A stretch of 64,000 nt of DNA from Caballeronia sp. SEWSISQ10-4 2 (GCF_030464885.1 NZ_JALPRJ010000008.1:62001-126000), one strand, 5' to 3'; shown: positions 1-9,778, counted from the first letter of the stretch. Program-made: numbers and translations. Notes: generated by a model from the letters alone, not told the origin.

Positions 1-548
1 AGACCACCATCGTCCAGCTCGCCCTCGGCGCCGTCGAGACCCGTTACCAGGCTCTCGTGCACTTCAGGACATACATCGTGCTTCGGCACGAGCGGCAAGG
101 ACAACAACAATTCATCTTCGATCAAGTCGACGAGATCGAACTGGCGTGAGCCAACGATCACCTCGACTTCATCGTTGTCTAGCGGAAACTCGTCTGCTTC
201 TTCTTCCGTGGTGACAATGCGGTACGTTGCATCGACATCCAGGTGCTGCGAATACGGCGAAACACAGCGCTGACACTCGACCCAGACCGATCCGTGAACC
301 GCGAGCCGCAAATAAGGCTGCGGCGCTTCAGTGCCGTCGTCCTGCAGCTCGGGCTGCATGGAACCTTCGGCCTGCCATGAAAATACCGTATCGCGGTCAG
401 GAGCATCTGCCGGCACTTCGTTCAACATGCGCGGCAATTGCGAGACGCGTACACCGCCTGCTGCCTGCCGACGGCTTTGGGCGAATTCGAACAGGTCGAG
501 TGCGCGCAAGTCGGCGGGACATGCAGGTTTGCCAGGATTCTGTGTCAT
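1..548 (-). CDS. yceD: YceD family (DUF177) protein, partial at the left edge
   Basis: The gene reads leftward and leaves the window before its stop, so about 182 N-terminal codons are visible. The start is the ATG at 548 (MTQNPGKPACPADLRALDLF). YceD/DUF177 proteins are encoded immediately upstream of rpmF (ribosomal protein L32) and affect 23S rRNA accumulation in several bacteria; rpmF would then lie just outside the window. A mid-protein segment with CQRC (VWVECQRCVSP) and an acidic stretch (TTEEEADEFPLDNDEVEVI) fit the family. It is divergent from maf, the usual yceF-yceD-rpmF neighbourhood. The family call is recognition by eye; the rpmF link is inference. Confidence 0.85.
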   Translation of the reverse strand, partial: MTQNPGKPACPADLRALDLFEFAQSRRQAAGGVRVSQLPRMLNEVPADAPDRDTVFSWQAEGSMQPELQDDGTEAPQPYLRLAVHGSVWVECQRCVSPYSQHLDVDATYRIVTTEEEADEFPLDNDEVEVIVGSRQFDLVDLIEDELLLSLPLVPKHDVCPEVHESLVTGLDGAEGELDDGG

Positions 549-907
549 GTGCGCTCCTGCAGTGGTCGTTGCCGTGACCGCTGGATAGCAAGTCCACGGA
601 GGACGACCGGGGTGAAGCTGCAGTATGCACCGCACCGGACCCGTCCGGCTGGTGTGGTTTATCCCGATTTCCGGTGGGACCGCCTGGATCAAATCCCATC
701 TGGCCCTCTTCCGGAGGTACATCTCGGTACACTTCCAGCCACCGCTGCCATCGGACTATGCGGAAAAAGATCTTCGCATACCGATGAAAAGCCCAAAATC
801 ATAGCGGCTTTGTCTTTTCGAGTCAAACACTTATGCTCCGGTTTGCGGCGCCGCCGCTTCAGTCCGGTTTCAGTCTTTAATCCTTTTGTTCATAGCCCAT
901 CCTTTTC
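549..907. other. Intergenic region between yceD and maf
   Basis: A 359-nt divergent spacer between yceD (leftward) and maf (rightward). It must hold both promoters. I see one plausible rightward sigma70 pair at 810-837 but no convincing gene, hairpin or repeat. Short reading frames crossing it on both strands have no ribosome site and look like chance frames. Confidence 0.6.
810..837 (+). promoter_or_regulatory. Candidate sigma70 promoter for maf
   Basis: TTGTCT at 810-815 and TATGCT at 832-837 are separated by 16 nt, about 70 nt before the maf start. The match is modest, so this is only a candidate. Confidence 0.3.
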
Positions 908-1513
908 ATGCCCGACGCCTCAAATAAGCCGCGCCTCATCCTTGCATCGAGTTCGCGTTACCGGCGGGAATTGCTCGAGCGGTTGCGTTTTCCCTTCGAT
1001 GTGATTTCGCCCGATATCGACGAAACGCCGCTCGACGGCGAAGCGCCGGAAGCCACGGCCGTGCGGCTGTCGATCGCCAAGGCGCGTGCGGCTGCGGCAC
1101 GTGCGCCTGGCGCGCTGGTAATCGGGTCGGACCAGGTCGCGACCTGCGACGGCCGCCAGATCGGCAAGCCCGGCACGCACGACAACGCCCGCGCCCAGCT
1201 TCAGTCGATGCGCGGTAAAAGCGTCGAATTCCACAGCGCGCTCTGTCTGTTCGATAGCCGCACGGATCATATTCAGTCCGCCGATATCGTCACGCGCGTG
1301 CAGTTTCGCGACCTGTCGGATGCGGAAATCCAAGCCTATTTGCTCGCCGAAACGCCTTACGACGTGGCGGGCAGCGCGAAATCGGAGGGCTTGGGCATCA
1401 CGCTCGTCGATGCAATCCACTCCGACGATCCCACTGCGCTGGTCGGCTTGCCGCTGATCGCGTTGTCGCGGATGTTGCGCGCGGCCGGCTTTCCGTTGGT
1501 GGAGGCAGTATGA
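908..1513 (+). CDS. maf: Maf-like nucleotide pyrophosphatase (YceF type)
   Basis: A 201-residue Maf family protein. It hydrolyses non-canonical nucleoside triphosphates to monophosphates; the YceF subgroup prefers 7-methyl-GTP. The N-terminal signature LASSSRYRRELL, the acidic DIDETPLDGE and the GSDQVATCDG motif supply the expected Arg, Glu and Asp active-site residues. Length is normal (190-205). The YceF assignment rests mainly on its position next to yceD/rpmF. No clear Shine-Dalgarno sequence precedes the ATG. The stop overlaps the start of the next gene (ATGA at 1510-1513), so the two are probably translationally coupled. Confidence 0.9.
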   Translation: MPDASNKPRLILASSSRYRRELLERLRFPFDVISPDIDETPLDGEAPEATAVRLSIAKARAAAARAPGALVIGSDQVATCDGRQIGKPGTHDNARAQLQSMRGKSVEFHSALCLFDSRTDHIQSADIVTRVQFRDLSDAEIQAYLLAETPYDVAGSAKSEGLGITLVDAIHSDDPTALVGLPLIALSRMLRAAGFPLVEAV

Positions 1514-2229
1514 ACGGCGTCCTGTATCTGATCCCGAATACGCTTGGCGACGGCGATAGCGCCGCGCTCGCCGACGTCCTGCCCGAACCCGTGCGCGCCC
1601 GTGCCGCGGCGCTGCAGTACTACATCGGCGAAAACGCGAAAACCACGCGCGCTTTCCTGAAGAAGGTAGGAACCGAGCGGCCGATTCAGGAAATCGAGAT
1701 CCGCGAACTCAACGTCAACACGCCGCCAGGCGAAGTCGAAAAACTGCTCGCACCGATACTGGCCGGCACCGACGCCGGCCTCGTCTCCGAAGCCGGCTGT
1801 CCGGCGGTCGCCGATCCGGGCGCCCTGCTCGTTCGGCGCGCGCACGAGCGCGGCGTGAAAGTCGTGCCGTTCGTCGGCCCCAGTTCGATTCTGCTGGCGT
1901 TGATGGCATCGGGCATGAACGGTCAGAGCTTTGCGTTCAACGGCTATCTTCCCGTCGATGCCGCCGAACGGGGCAAACGCCTGCGCGAACTGGAAGTCTT
2001 GTCGCGCAAGGCGAATCAGACGCAGATTTTTATCGAGACGCCGTACAGGAATCGCGCGTTGCTCGATACGCTGCTTGCGACTTGCGCGCCGTCGACGCTG
2101 GTGTGCGTCGCGGTTGATCTGACGTTGCCGGCCGAGACGATCGTCACGCGAACGGTGGCTGACTGGAAAAAGAAGGCAGCACCGGAGTTGCATAAGCGGC
2201 CAGCGATTTTTCTACTGTTAGGGGCCTGA
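1510..2229 (+). CDS. SAM-dependent methyltransferase, tetrapyrrole-methylase/RsmI-like fold
   Basis: A 239-residue protein related to RsmI (16S rRNA 2'-O-ribose methyltransferase). It opens with LYLIPNTLGDGD, has the SAM-site stretch DAGLVSEAGCPAVADPGA near residue 95, VPFVGPSSILLALMASG near 120, and IFIETPYRN near 170. It lacks the C-terminal extension of true RsmI (about 280-290 residues), so it looks like the short paralogue often found beside maf in Burkholderiaceae. The substrate is not evident. The start overlaps the maf stop by 4 nt; a terminator follows 25 nt after the stop. Confidence 0.8.
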   Translation: MNGVLYLIPNTLGDGDSAALADVLPEPVRARAAALQYYIGENAKTTRAFLKKVGTERPIQEIEIRELNVNTPPGEVEKLLAPILAGTDAGLVSEAGCPAVADPGALLVRRAHERGVKVVPFVGPSSILLALMASGMNGQSFAFNGYLPVDAAERGKRLRELEVLSRKANQTQIFIETPYRNRALLDTLLATCAPSTLVCVAVDLTLPAETIVTRTVADWKKKAAPELHKRPAIFLLLGA

Positions 2230-2253
2230 GGCTCTCAGCCAGCCCGTACACGC

Positions 2254-2295
2254 AAAAAAAACCGCTCGCCTGAAAACTCAAGGCGAGCGGTTTTT
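2254..2295. terminator. Bidirectional intrinsic terminator
   Basis: An A-run followed by ACCGCTCGCCT, a short loop and AGGCGAGCGGT followed by a T-run. It serves the rightward methyltransferase gene and the leftward S49 peptidase gene, which converge here. Confidence 0.9.
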
Positions 2296-2317
2296 CAGCA
2301 GAAGAATGCTGCGGCAC

Positions 2318-3307
2318 TCACTTCAACTGCATCTTCCCGCCCATCACTAACGCGTGCATCGATGCATTACCGACCGCTGCGCCAAACTTGCGCGCCACAC
2401 GCTCGCCAATGCTCTCCTTTTGCGTGTAATCGACGATATCCGGCTGCTTGACGATCTCGCGCGCGACGTAATCGGCGTCGCCAAAACCATCGGCGAGACC
2501 CAGCTCCACGCTCTTCTGCCCCGTCCAGAACATGCCGGAGAACACCTCGGGCGTCTCTTTCAGCCGCTTGCCGCGGCCTTGTTTGACGGCATCGATGAAT
2601 TGCTGGTGAATCTGGTCGAGCATTTCCTGCGCATGGGCGTCCATGATCGGCGTTTCGGGCGAGAACGGGTCGAACGCGCCTTTATTTGCGCCCGACGTGT
2701 GCAGCCGGCGCTCAACACCGAGCTTCTCCATCAAGCCCGTAAAGCCGAAACCGTCCATCAGCACGCCAATCGATCCGACGATGCTCGCTTTATCGACGTA
2801 AATCTTGTCTGCGGCTGCGGCGGCGTAATAACCGCCTGACGCGCACATGTCGTTGACGACCACGTACAGCGGTTTCGACGGATATTTCGCCCGCAAGCGC
2901 GTGATCTCGCGATTGATGATGCCGGCCTGCACCGGACTGCCGCCCGGGCTATTGCAGCGAAGGATCACTGCAGCCGTGCCGTCGTCTTCAAAAGCGCTGT
3001 CGAGCGCTGCGTTCACGTTGTCCGCGCTGGCGTCGCTATTGGCGGCAATCTCGCCTTCCAGTTGCACAAGCGCCGTATGGCGTGCGGTTTTCGCAACTTT
3101 GTCGCTGGTGAAATCGAACGCGCTCCAGGCCGCTATCGCCAGGATGGCGAGGAACACGAAGCGGAAAAAGATACGCCAGCGGCGCGCGGAACGTTGTTCG
3201 GTGATTGCCGCCAGCGCGATGCGCTCGAGCGCGGCGCGCTCCCAGTTATCGCCGGTGGGCGCGGGGCGCGCCTTATCCGCGGAATTGGTGGGATTTTGAT
3301 CGGACAT
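2318..3307 (-). CDS. S49 family serine peptidase (SppA/SohB-like), membrane-anchored
   Basis: A 329-residue protein with a cytoplasmic N-terminus, one membrane span at about residues 45-66 (RIFFRFVFLAILAIAAWSAF) and a periplasmic S49 domain. The catalytic Ser157 lies in NDMCASGGYYAA and the general-base Lys209 in SGANKGAFDPF, matching the Ser-Lys dyad of short-form signal peptide peptidases. It probably degrades cleaved signal peptides and other membrane-inserted fragments. It is the last gene of a leftward run rluC-HAD-Rieske-S49, 60 nt after the Rieske gene. Length suits the 300-340-residue single-domain form rather than the double-domain E. coli SppA. Confidence 0.9.
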   Translation of the reverse strand: MSDQNPTNSADKARPAPTGDNWERAALERIALAAITEQRSARRWRIFFRFVFLAILAIAAWSAFDFTSDKVAKTARHTALVQLEGEIAANSDASADNVNAALDSAFEDDGTAAVILRCNSPGGSPVQAGIINREITRLRAKYPSKPLYVVVNDMCASGGYYAAAAADKIYVDKASIVGSIGVLMDGFGFTGLMEKLGVERRLHTSGANKGAFDPFSPETPIMDAHAQEMLDQIHQQFIDAVKQGRGKRLKETPEVFSGMFWTGQKSVELGLADGFGDADYVAREIVKQPDIVDYTQKESIGERVARKFGAAVGNASMHALVMGGKMQLK

Positions 3308-3367
3308 GCGTCGCCTGGTTGACTGATTAAGAATGAAAAGCGGATTTGTTCTGACCGCTAAAGCGCG

Positions 3368-3754
3368 TCAAGCCGGACGTAGATCGTCGTCGGGAAGCCA
3401 GAAGACGGCGCGGCCTTCGGGCGTATCGCGATCTTCCGCCGCCACTCGCCGCAAACGCGCGCCGCGACACGGCCCGCCGACGCATTTTCCCGTATCCGGC
3501 TCGTAAATCGCGCCGTGGGTTGCGCACATCAAGTATAAGCCGGAGCTCTCGAAGAACTTGCCTTCGGACCAGTCCAGCTCCATGGGCACGTGTGCGCAGC
3601 GGTTCAGGTAGCCGAAAGGCTTGCCGTCGTAGCGGACGAAAAACACGGTGGCTTCGCCGCCTTTGTCGACGGCTTGATGGCGAACGCCGTCGCCGCCATC
3701 GACCAGTTCCTCCGATGCGCAAATCCGCACCGGCTCAAGCGGCATTCCTGTCAT
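3368..3754 (-). CDS. Rieske [2Fe-2S] ferredoxin-like protein
   Basis: A 128-residue soluble Rieske-domain protein. The cluster ligands are RCAHVP (Cys-X-His) near residue 55 and CATHGA (Cys-X2-His) near residue 78, with the loop PDTGKCVGGPC following. The ATG at 3754 is chosen because it overlaps the upstream stop (ATGA) and has GGGAG just before it; a longer frame from 3772 has no such site. It lies between a HAD phosphatase and the S49 peptidase in a leftward operon. No oxygenase partner is nearby, so its electron partner is unknown; small stand-alone Rieske proteins at this position are common in the group. Confidence 0.85.
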   Translation of the reverse strand: MTGMPLEPVRICASEELVDGGDGVRHQAVDKGGEATVFFVRYDGKPFGYLNRCAHVPMELDWSEGKFFESSGLYLMCATHGAIYEPDTGKCVGGPCRGARLRRVAAEDRDTPEGRAVFWLPDDDLRPA

Positions 3755-4410
3755 GCATGCTCCCGCAGCCAATCGCCGAGCGAGGTCACGTTTTCGGCCA
3801 CGAACAGCGGCTCCAGCGCATGCAGCGACTTCGCCGGATGCGCGCCATAGGTCACGCCAATAGACGCCGCGCCCGCATTCTTGGCCATCTGCAGATCGTG
3901 CGTCGTATCGCCGATCATGACCGTGCGGCTCACGTCCTGCCCAAGTTCGCGCGTGAGTTCGTGCAGCATGGCCGGATGCGGCTTCGAGAAGGTTTCGTCG
4001 GCGCAGCGGGTGCCATCGAAGAGGCTCGTCAGGCGCGACTGGTCCAGCGCACGGTTCAGGCCCACGCGGCTTTTGCCCGTTGCGACCGCGAGCAGATAAC
4101 CCTCGTCACGGAGATTTTGCAGCATGGGACGCACGCCATCGAAGAGCTCAGTTTGCTCGCCCTTGATCAGATAATGGAATCGATACCGCTCGGCAAGCTT
4201 CGGGTAATCGACGGGATCGAGCGTGGGCGCGGCAATCTGTAAAGCATCGCGCAGCCCCAGGCCGATCACATAACTTGCCGCTTCGTCGGCGGGAACGGGC
4301 AGGCTCAGGTCGCGGCACGCCGCCTGAATGCTGCGCGTAATGTGCGCCGTGGAATCCATCAAGGTGCCGTCCCAGTCGAAGACAATCAGATCGAATTGCT
4401 GACGGGCCAT
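3751..4410 (-). CDS. HAD-superfamily hydrolase, phosphoglycolate-phosphatase-like
   Basis: A 219-residue HAD subfamily IA phosphatase. Motif I is VFDWDGTLMDST (nucleophile and acid Asp near residues 11-13), motif II is in LLAVATGKSR (Thr/Ser), and motifs III/IV are KPHP and MIGDTTHDLQMA. It probably hydrolyses a small phosphometabolite; phosphoglycolate is a family guess, not shown. The ATG at 4410 follows the rluC stop directly (TAAATG) and the stop overlaps the Rieske start, so translation is coupled across the operon. Confidence 0.88.
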   Translation of the reverse strand: MARQQFDLIVFDWDGTLMDSTAHITRSIQAACRDLSLPVPADEAASYVIGLGLRDALQIAAPTLDPVDYPKLAERYRFHYLIKGEQTELFDGVRPMLQNLRDEGYLLAVATGKSRVGLNRALDQSRLTSLFDGTRCADETFSKPHPAMLHELTRELGQDVSRTVMIGDTTHDLQMAKNAGAASIGVTYGAHPAKSLHALEPLFVAENVTSLGDWLREHA

Positions 4411-5415
4411 TTATTGGGTCTCTCTGGAATTTTGTTTGAGTTGTTCGACGAAGCGCCGGCATTCGGCGGGCAGCGGCGCTTCGACCTGAAGCGTCTCGCC
4501 GGTGGCCGGATGCACGAGTTTCAGCCGGAAAGCGTGCAGAAACATCCGTTTGAGCGACGGATTGGCGTCGGTGCGCGCCAGATTCTTGTTTAGCGCGAAG
4601 TCGCCGTATTTAGTGTCCCCGGCGATCGGCAGGCCGATATGCGCCATATGCACGCGAATCTGATGCGTGCGGCCAGTTTTCAGCTCCGCCTCGACCCAGG
4701 CGTAGTCGCTAAAGCGCTCGATCAGGTTGAACACGGTATGCGACGCGAGGCCGTCGTCCTGCACGCGCACGCGGCGCTCGCCTTCGGGCGTCAGATACTT
4801 GTGCAGCGGTTCCTTCACGATCCGCCGACGCCCCCAACCCGCCAGCCAGTCGCCGTGACCGACCGCCTGATAGCGTTTATCGATACGGTTATCGCGCATC
4901 TGCTCATGCACATTGATCAGCGCGGAGCGTTTTTTCGCGAGCATCAGGACGCCGGACGTCTCGCGATCCAGCCGATGCACCAATTCGAGGAATTTAGCCT
5001 GCGGACGCGCGTTGCGCAATTGTTCGATAACACCGAACGCCACACCGCTGCCACCATGAACGGCGACGCCGGCAGGTTTATCGATAACGATCAGATGATC
5101 GTCTTCAAATAGTATGGGGAATTCAGCCGCGGGCGCATTCGATGAAACCGGCGTTTCGTCCAACTGTGCAGTACGAATAGGCGGAACACGGACGAGATCG
5201 CCCATTTCCAGCCGATACGCTGCATCGATACGGCCCTTGTTCACGCGCACTTCCCCGCTGCGCAAAATCCGGTAAATGTGACTTTTCGGTACGCCTTTAC
5301 AGACGCGAAGTAAAAAATTGTCGATGCGCTGACCCGCCGCATTCTCGTCGATCTCGATCATTGAGACCTGTTCGCTCGCGACCTTTTTATGGGATGTTTT
5401 GCCTAACTCATTCAT
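4411..5415 (-). CDS. rluC: 23S rRNA pseudouridine synthase RluC
   Basis: A 334-residue RluA-family enzyme. An S4 RNA-binding domain (residues about 27-75, QRIDNFLLRVCKGVPKSHIY) precedes the catalytic domain, whose ELVHRLDRETSG motif carries the catalytic Asp150. RluC isomerises U955, U2504 and U2580 of 23S rRNA in E. coli. It is divergent from rne, exactly as in E. coli, which supports RluC over RluD or RluA. No clear Shine-Dalgarno is seen; an internal ATG at 5361 (MIEIDENAAG) is a possible alternative start. It heads the leftward operon. Confidence 0.93.
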   Translation of the reverse strand: MNELGKTSHKKVASEQVSMIEIDENAAGQRIDNFLLRVCKGVPKSHIYRILRSGEVRVNKGRIDAAYRLEMGDLVRVPPIRTAQLDETPVSSNAPAAEFPILFEDDHLIVIDKPAGVAVHGGSGVAFGVIEQLRNARPQAKFLELVHRLDRETSGVLMLAKKRSALINVHEQMRDNRIDKRYQAVGHGDWLAGWGRRRIVKEPLHKYLTPEGERRVRVQDDGLASHTVFNLIERFSDYAWVEAELKTGRTHQIRVHMAHIGLPIAGDTKYGDFALNKNLARTDANPSLKRMFLHAFRLKLVHPATGETLQVEAPLPAECRRFVEQLKQNSRETQ

Positions 5416-5427
5416 TCTGAATATAAT
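5399..5427 (+). promoter_or_regulatory. Candidate sigma70 promoter for rne
   Basis: TTGCCT at 5399-5404 and a perfect TATAAT at 5422-5427 are spaced by 17 nt, reading toward rne. The site overlaps the rluC start codon and predicts a transcript start near 5434, giving an rne leader of about 900 nt. No better rightward promoter was seen before 6336. Confidence 0.55.
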
Positions 5428-5433
5428 TTGCGG

Positions 5434-6335
5434 ACAGTCTGGAAAAAGCCACTAAGCTGGCCGGATGTTGTCAGACTGTACAGGTGCAAGCAGTAAACCG
5501 TTATTTTACTTGCGCCCAGGGCCAGTTGCTCACCCGGAAAACGGAGTAACGAGTTGCACGCACGACGATATCGCACGGCAGGGACGGTGCCCACAGGCGC
5601 GTTCGGTCGAGTCGATCGTCGACACGGTAACGGATTTTTGGCGATCAAGAATTTTATCGGCGAGAGACGATGAGGGCCGAATTTTTATTCGGCTTCTCCG
5701 GATTCGACCCCGGGTATCAGGCAGATATCGAGAAGATATTGGGCGGGTATCAGGTTAGGGTGAACGGAGCATCGCCGCTTGGCCGTTGCGAAGAAAACAA
5801 GGGTCCGCTGCAAGCTGCGCTGAAACGGGCGAAGCGTGGCGGACGCTGTAATAAGGCGAGACACCCAACGCGGTTATCAGGCGCTTTGAGCACCTGGGAA
5901 ACCACAACGGCAGTCTGCTGCAGCTTTGAGAGAGACAGGGCGGTTTTGCTTGTGCGCTACCCGCGCTGAAACCGTCCGTTTGTCCGAGGCTGCGTCAGGA
6001 GGCATTCGGCTGCTGCTGGCTGCGCTTCTGGCTCCTCGGTTCTTTTGAAGGACGTCGAGCCGCAGCGCTGTGCCGCTTAAGCCGCCAGCCGTCGATTCAC
6101 GGCGTGTCAAACCTGTTCGCATGTGCCCAGGGCTTTCTACCCGTCGCGACGTACTTCGTCGCACGCCGGTGGCAAAACCCGATTCAGGCAATTCTCCGAG
6201 CCAGATCTCCTGCGCCCAGCGTGCTTTGTGACAACAAACAACAAAGCGCGGCGCGCCCGCCCTCCTGCTTCACGCGACTGACAACCGCGGGAATTCGCTC
6301 GATGGGGGCCGGTAGAGCCGCTCTGGAGCCGTCCA
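5434..6335 (+). promoter_or_regulatory. Long rne 5' leader, probably involved in autoregulation
   Basis: About 900 nt without a credible gene. In E. coli RNase E cuts its own 361-nt structured leader to control its level; this position invites the same role. A hairpin is visible near 5485-5513, where GCAAG-CAG-TAAA pairs with TTTACTTGC around a short loop. Reading frames here (for example 5670-5969) lack a ribosome site and family resemblance. The leader's function is inference; only its length, position and hairpin are seen. Confidence 0.5.
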
Positions 6336-9300
6336 ATGAAACGCATGCTGTTTAACGCGACGCAGCAAGAAGAATTGCGCGTCGCTATCGTCGATGGGCA
6401 AAAACTCATCGACATCGACATCGAAACCGCCGGGCGCGAACAGCGCAAAGGCAATATCTACAAGGGAGTTGTGACCCGCATCGAGCCGTCGCTCGAAGCC
6501 TGTTTTGTGAACTACGGCGAAGACCGCCACGGTTTTCTGCCATTCAAGGAAGTCGCCCGCCAGTATTTCAAGGACGGCGTCGACATGCGCTCCGCGCGCA
6601 TCCAGGACGCGCTGCGCGAAGGTCAGGAACTGATCGTTCAGGTCGAAAAGGAAGAGCGCGGCAACAAGGGCGCAGCCCTCACCACGTTTATTTCTCTGGC
6701 CGGGCGTTACCTCGTCCTGATGCCGAACAACCCGCGTGGCGGTGGTGTGTCGCGCCGGATTGAAGGCGACGAGCGTCAGGAATTGCGCGAAACGATGGCG
6801 CAGCTCGATTTGCCGGAAGGCATGAGCATCATCGCGCGCACGGCAGGGATTGGCCGCTCGGCTGAAGAACTGCAGTGGGATTTGAATTACCTGATGCAAT
6901 TGTGGCGCGCGGTGGAAGCGGCGTCGCAAAGCGGTGTGGCCGGCAAGCCGATGCTGATTTATCTCGAATCCAGCTTGGTGATCCGCGCGATCCGCGATTA
7001 TTTCCAGCCGGATATCGGCGAAATTCTCATCGATACCACCGAGATCCATGACCAGGCCAGCGCCTTCATGGACATCGTGATGCCGGATAACTTGAGCAAA
7101 GTTAAGCGCTATCACGACGACGTTCCCCTCTTCTCCCGTTTCCAGATCGAACACCAGATTGAAACCGCGTATTCGCGCACGGTGCCGTTGCCCTCGGGCG
7201 GCGCGATCGTGATCGACCACACGGAAGCGCTGGTGGCAATCGACGTGAACTCGGCGCGCTCGACCAAGGGCGCGGATATCGAAGAAACGGCGACCCGCAC
7301 GAACCTCGAAGCCGCCGATGAAGTCGCGCGCCAGTTGCGCCTGCGCGATCTGGGCGGCTTGATCGTGATCGACTTTATCGATATGGAGTCGGCCAAGAGC
7401 CAGCGCGAAGTCGAGCAGCGTCTCAAAGACGCGCTCAAGCACGACCGCGCTCGCGTACAAATGGGCAAGATTTCGCGCTTCGGTTTGATGGAACTGTCGC
7501 GTCAGCGGCTGCGCCCGGCGCTGTCCGAAGGCAGCCACGTGACGTGCCCGCGCTGTAACGGCACGGGTCACATTCGCGATACCGAATCGTCCGCGCTGCA
7601 AGTGCTGCGGATCATTCAGGAAGAAGCAATGAAGGAGAACACCGCGGCAATTCATTGCCAGGTGCCGGTGGAAGTCACCGCCTTCCTGCTGAACGAAAAG
7701 CGTTCGGAAATCAACAAGATCGAGTCGCGCTTCAAGGTCAACGTCGTGTTGATCCCGAACAAGCATCTCGAAACGCCGCATTACAAGCTGGAACGCCTGC
7801 GTCACGACGATACCCGTCTGGACGAACCGCGCGCTTCGTGGAAGATGGCCGAAGAAGCGGCGCACGAGCTGGAATCCGAAACGGGTTACAGCAAGCGCAC
7901 CGAAGAAATCAAGCCCAAGCAGGAAGCGATGGTCAAGGGCATCACGCCGGCATCGCCTGCGCCTAGCGCACCGGTGAGGGTCGCGACTCCGGTCGCAGCG
8001 CCTGCGCCGGTGGTGGCTGCGTCAGCTGGCGCGGGCGGGTTTATCGGCTGGTTGAAGAATCTGTTCGGCGTCCAGCCAGAAGTCAAGCCGGCGCCCGCAC
8101 CGGTCGCAGCGCCCACGCCGGCTCGCCCGGCGCGTGGCGAACGTCCGGAGCGTTCGGGTCAGGGTGGTGAGCGGAACCGCAATCGTCGTGGTGGTGCTGC
8201 TTCGCGCGATAGCGCAGCGGCTGCGGGATCTACCACAGCGAGCGCGCCGGGTACGGCGGGTGGCCGTCAAAACCCGCGTCGTGAAGAACGGGAACCGAAG
8301 GAAGCACGCGAGCCGCGCGAACCGCGTGGTGGCCGTGAAGGCCGTGAGCCGCGTGAAGCACGCGAAGGTCGCGAACCGCGTGAGGCTCGTGAAGGCCGCG
8401 AACCCCGCGAGCAGCGTGAAGTGCGTGAGCCAAGGGAACCGCGTGAACCGCGCGAGACCCGTGAACGCGCACCGGAACGTGCTGAAGCTGCCGATCGCGG
8501 CGAACGTCGCGAGCGTGGGGATCGCGCCGAACGAGGCGAACGCCGCAAGCCACAGCCGGAAGCCGCCGTCGAAGCGTTGACACAAGGCGAAACGGTCGTG
8601 TCGGAGTTGGTGGAAAACGCGCAATCGGATCAGGAATCGCAGCAAAACGGCACTGCCGAAACGTTGCAGGCCGATCAGGCCAGCGCAGCACGTGAAGGTG
8701 AAGAGCGTCGTCGTCGCCGTCGTGGTCGTCGTGGTGGACGCCGTGATCGCGAGGAAGAAGGCGTGACGGCCAATCAAGCCGCCGATGTTGCGGAAAGCGA
8801 AGGCAACGCCGACGCCGACGCCGAACGCGCTCAGCCCGGCGTGTTCGATACGGATGCCGATGAAGGCCGCGATTTCGCTCCTGCTGCTAAACCCGTCGAG
8901 ACGGAACCGGCTGCTCACGCACCCGAGCAAGCACCGGCGCACGTGGCCACGGTCGAGCCGGTTTCGGCCGCCGCGATCAGCGTGACCGAGTTGCCTGAGC
9001 CGGTTCGTGTTGCACAAGTTGCACAAGTTGCGCCGGTTGCGCCGGTTGAGACGGCTGCGCCGGTGGAAGCTGTGCCGGTGGAAGCGAAACGCGCCGAAGC
9101 GGAAGGTTTTGTCGTGCAGCATGGGGCGCATGAAGTTCATGCAGTCCACGAAACCAGCGCAGCAGTTGCCGAAGCGCCGGCGCCGATCGTCTTCGAAAAG
9201 CCGGCGTCACCACGGCCGATCGAAAACCCGTTCGGACCGACGCCGAAGGTAGCGGAGGAAAAGGCCGAAAGTCCTTTCGCCGATACCCCGAAGGCAGCGG

Positions 9301-9764
9301 AACCCGCGCCCGTCGTCGCAACCGTCGTGGCTCACGCAGCGCCGGAAGCTCAGGTTGCTGAACCGGTGGAAACAGCGCCTGTTGCTGCGACGCCGGCATC
9401 GGAGACGGTTTCGTCCATCGCATCGTCTGCGCCGGTTGTCGCAGACACGACCGCACCGGTCGAATCCGAGCCGGTAAAGACGTTCGAGCCGGTGGAAACC
9501 GTGGCTCCCGTAGCGGCCGTAGCGCCCGCTCCGGTTGCTCAAGCTGCTCCGGCTCCGGTCGCCCTGAAGGAGGAAGTGCTCAAGCCGATGCTGGATACGG
9601 CAGGCCTCGTCTGGGTGAACACCGACGCCGACAAGCTCCGCGCAGCACGCGAAGCCGCGGCCCAGGTGGAAGCGCCGAAGCGCGTCGTGCGCGAACGCAA
9701 GCGCCTGCCGCCGCTCGACGCCGCGCCGATGCAGCAAGTAGAAACGGGTAAAGACGCGCACTAA
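6336..9764 (+). CDS. rne: Ribonuclease E
   Basis: A 1142-residue endoribonuclease and degradosome scaffold. The N-terminal half has the S1 domain (residues about 38-120) and a DNase-I-like catalytic site with Asp303 ([11 protein letters not shown]) and Asp346 (LIVIDFIDM); the zinc link CPRCNGTGH places Cys404 and Cys407. These four positions match the E. coli numbering exactly. After about residue 510 it becomes low-complexity: [11 protein letters not shown] near 570, a probable amphipathic membrane anchor; Arg/Glu-rich repeats near 640-740; [14 protein letters not shown] near 790; long Pro/Ala/Val/Glu linkers; and a conserved-looking tail [13 protein letters not shown]. It makes single-strand AU-rich cuts in mRNA, rRNA and tRNA precursors. 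A terminator follows. Confidence 0.97.
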   Translation: MKRMLFNATQQEELRVAIVDGQKLIDIDIETAGREQRKGNIYKGVVTRIEPSLEACFVNYGEDRHGFLPFKEVARQYFKDGVDMRSARIQDALREGQELIVQVEKEERGNKGAALTTFISLAGRYLVLMPNNPRGGGVSRRIEGDERQELRETMAQLDLPEGMSIIARTAGIGRSAEELQWDLNYLMQLWRAVEAASQSGVAGKPMLIYLESSLVIRAIRDYFQPDIGEILIDTTEIHDQASAFMDIVMPDNLSKVKRYHDDVPLFSRFQIEHQIETAYSRTVPLPSGGAIVIDHTEALVAIDVNSARSTKGADIEETATRTNLEAADEVARQLRLRDLGGLIVIDFIDMESAKSQREVEQRLKDALKHDRARVQMGKISRFGLMELSRQRLRPALSEGSHVTCPRCNGTGHIRDTESSALQVLRIIQEEAMKENTAAIHCQVPVEVTAFLLNEKRSEINKIESRFKVNVVLIPNKHLETPHYKLERLRHDDTRLDEPRASWKMAEEAAHELESETGYSKRTEEIKPKQEAMVKGITPASPAPSAPVRVATPVAAPAPVVAASAGAGGFIGWLKNLFGVQPEVKPAPAPVAAPTPARPARGERPERSGQGGERNRNRRGGAASRDSAAAAGSTTASAPGTAGGRQNPRREEREPKEAREPREPRGGREGREPREAREGREPREAREGREPREQREVREPREPREPRETRERAPERAEAADRGERRERGDRAERGERRKPQPEAAVEALTQGETVVSELVENAQSDQESQQNGTAETLQADQASAAREGEERRRRRRGRRGGRRDREEEGVTANQAADVAESEGNADADAERAQPGVFDTDADEGRDFAPAAKPVETEPAAHAPEQAPAHVATVEPVSAAAISVTELPEPVRVAQVAQVAPVAPVETAAPVEAVPVEAKRAEAEGFVVQHGAHEVHAVHETSAAVAEAPAPIVFEKPASPRPIENPFGPTPKVAEEKAESPFADTPKAAEPAPVVATVVAHAAPEAQVAEPVETAPVAATPASETVSSIASSAPVVADTTAPVESEPVKTFEPVETVAPVAAVAPAPVAQAAPAPVALKEEVLKPMLDTAGLVWVNTDADKLRAAREAAAQVEAPKRVVRERKRLPPLDAAPMQQVETGKDAH
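8331..8480 (+). repeat. In-frame tandem repeats encoding Arg/Glu/Pro-rich RNA-binding stretch
   Basis: Within rne, about three imperfect 27-nt units encode [13 protein letters not shown] nonapeptides, followed by degenerate REPREPRE units. Such arginine-rich segments of RNase E bind RNA. The nucleotide copies differ at third positions, so the repeat is held at protein level rather than being a fresh duplication. Confidence 0.75.
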
Positions 9765-9778
9765 CACGTCTGACGTTT

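Noticed and set aside
5670..5969. A 99-codon frame in the rne leader
   Set aside because: No ribosome site, no family likeness, and it lies in a region expected to be a structured leader.
6270..7865. A 531-codon open frame on the minus strand inside rne
   Set aside because: It mirrors the rne codon pattern of a GC-rich genome, has no ribosome site or family likeness, and lies fully inside a certain gene.
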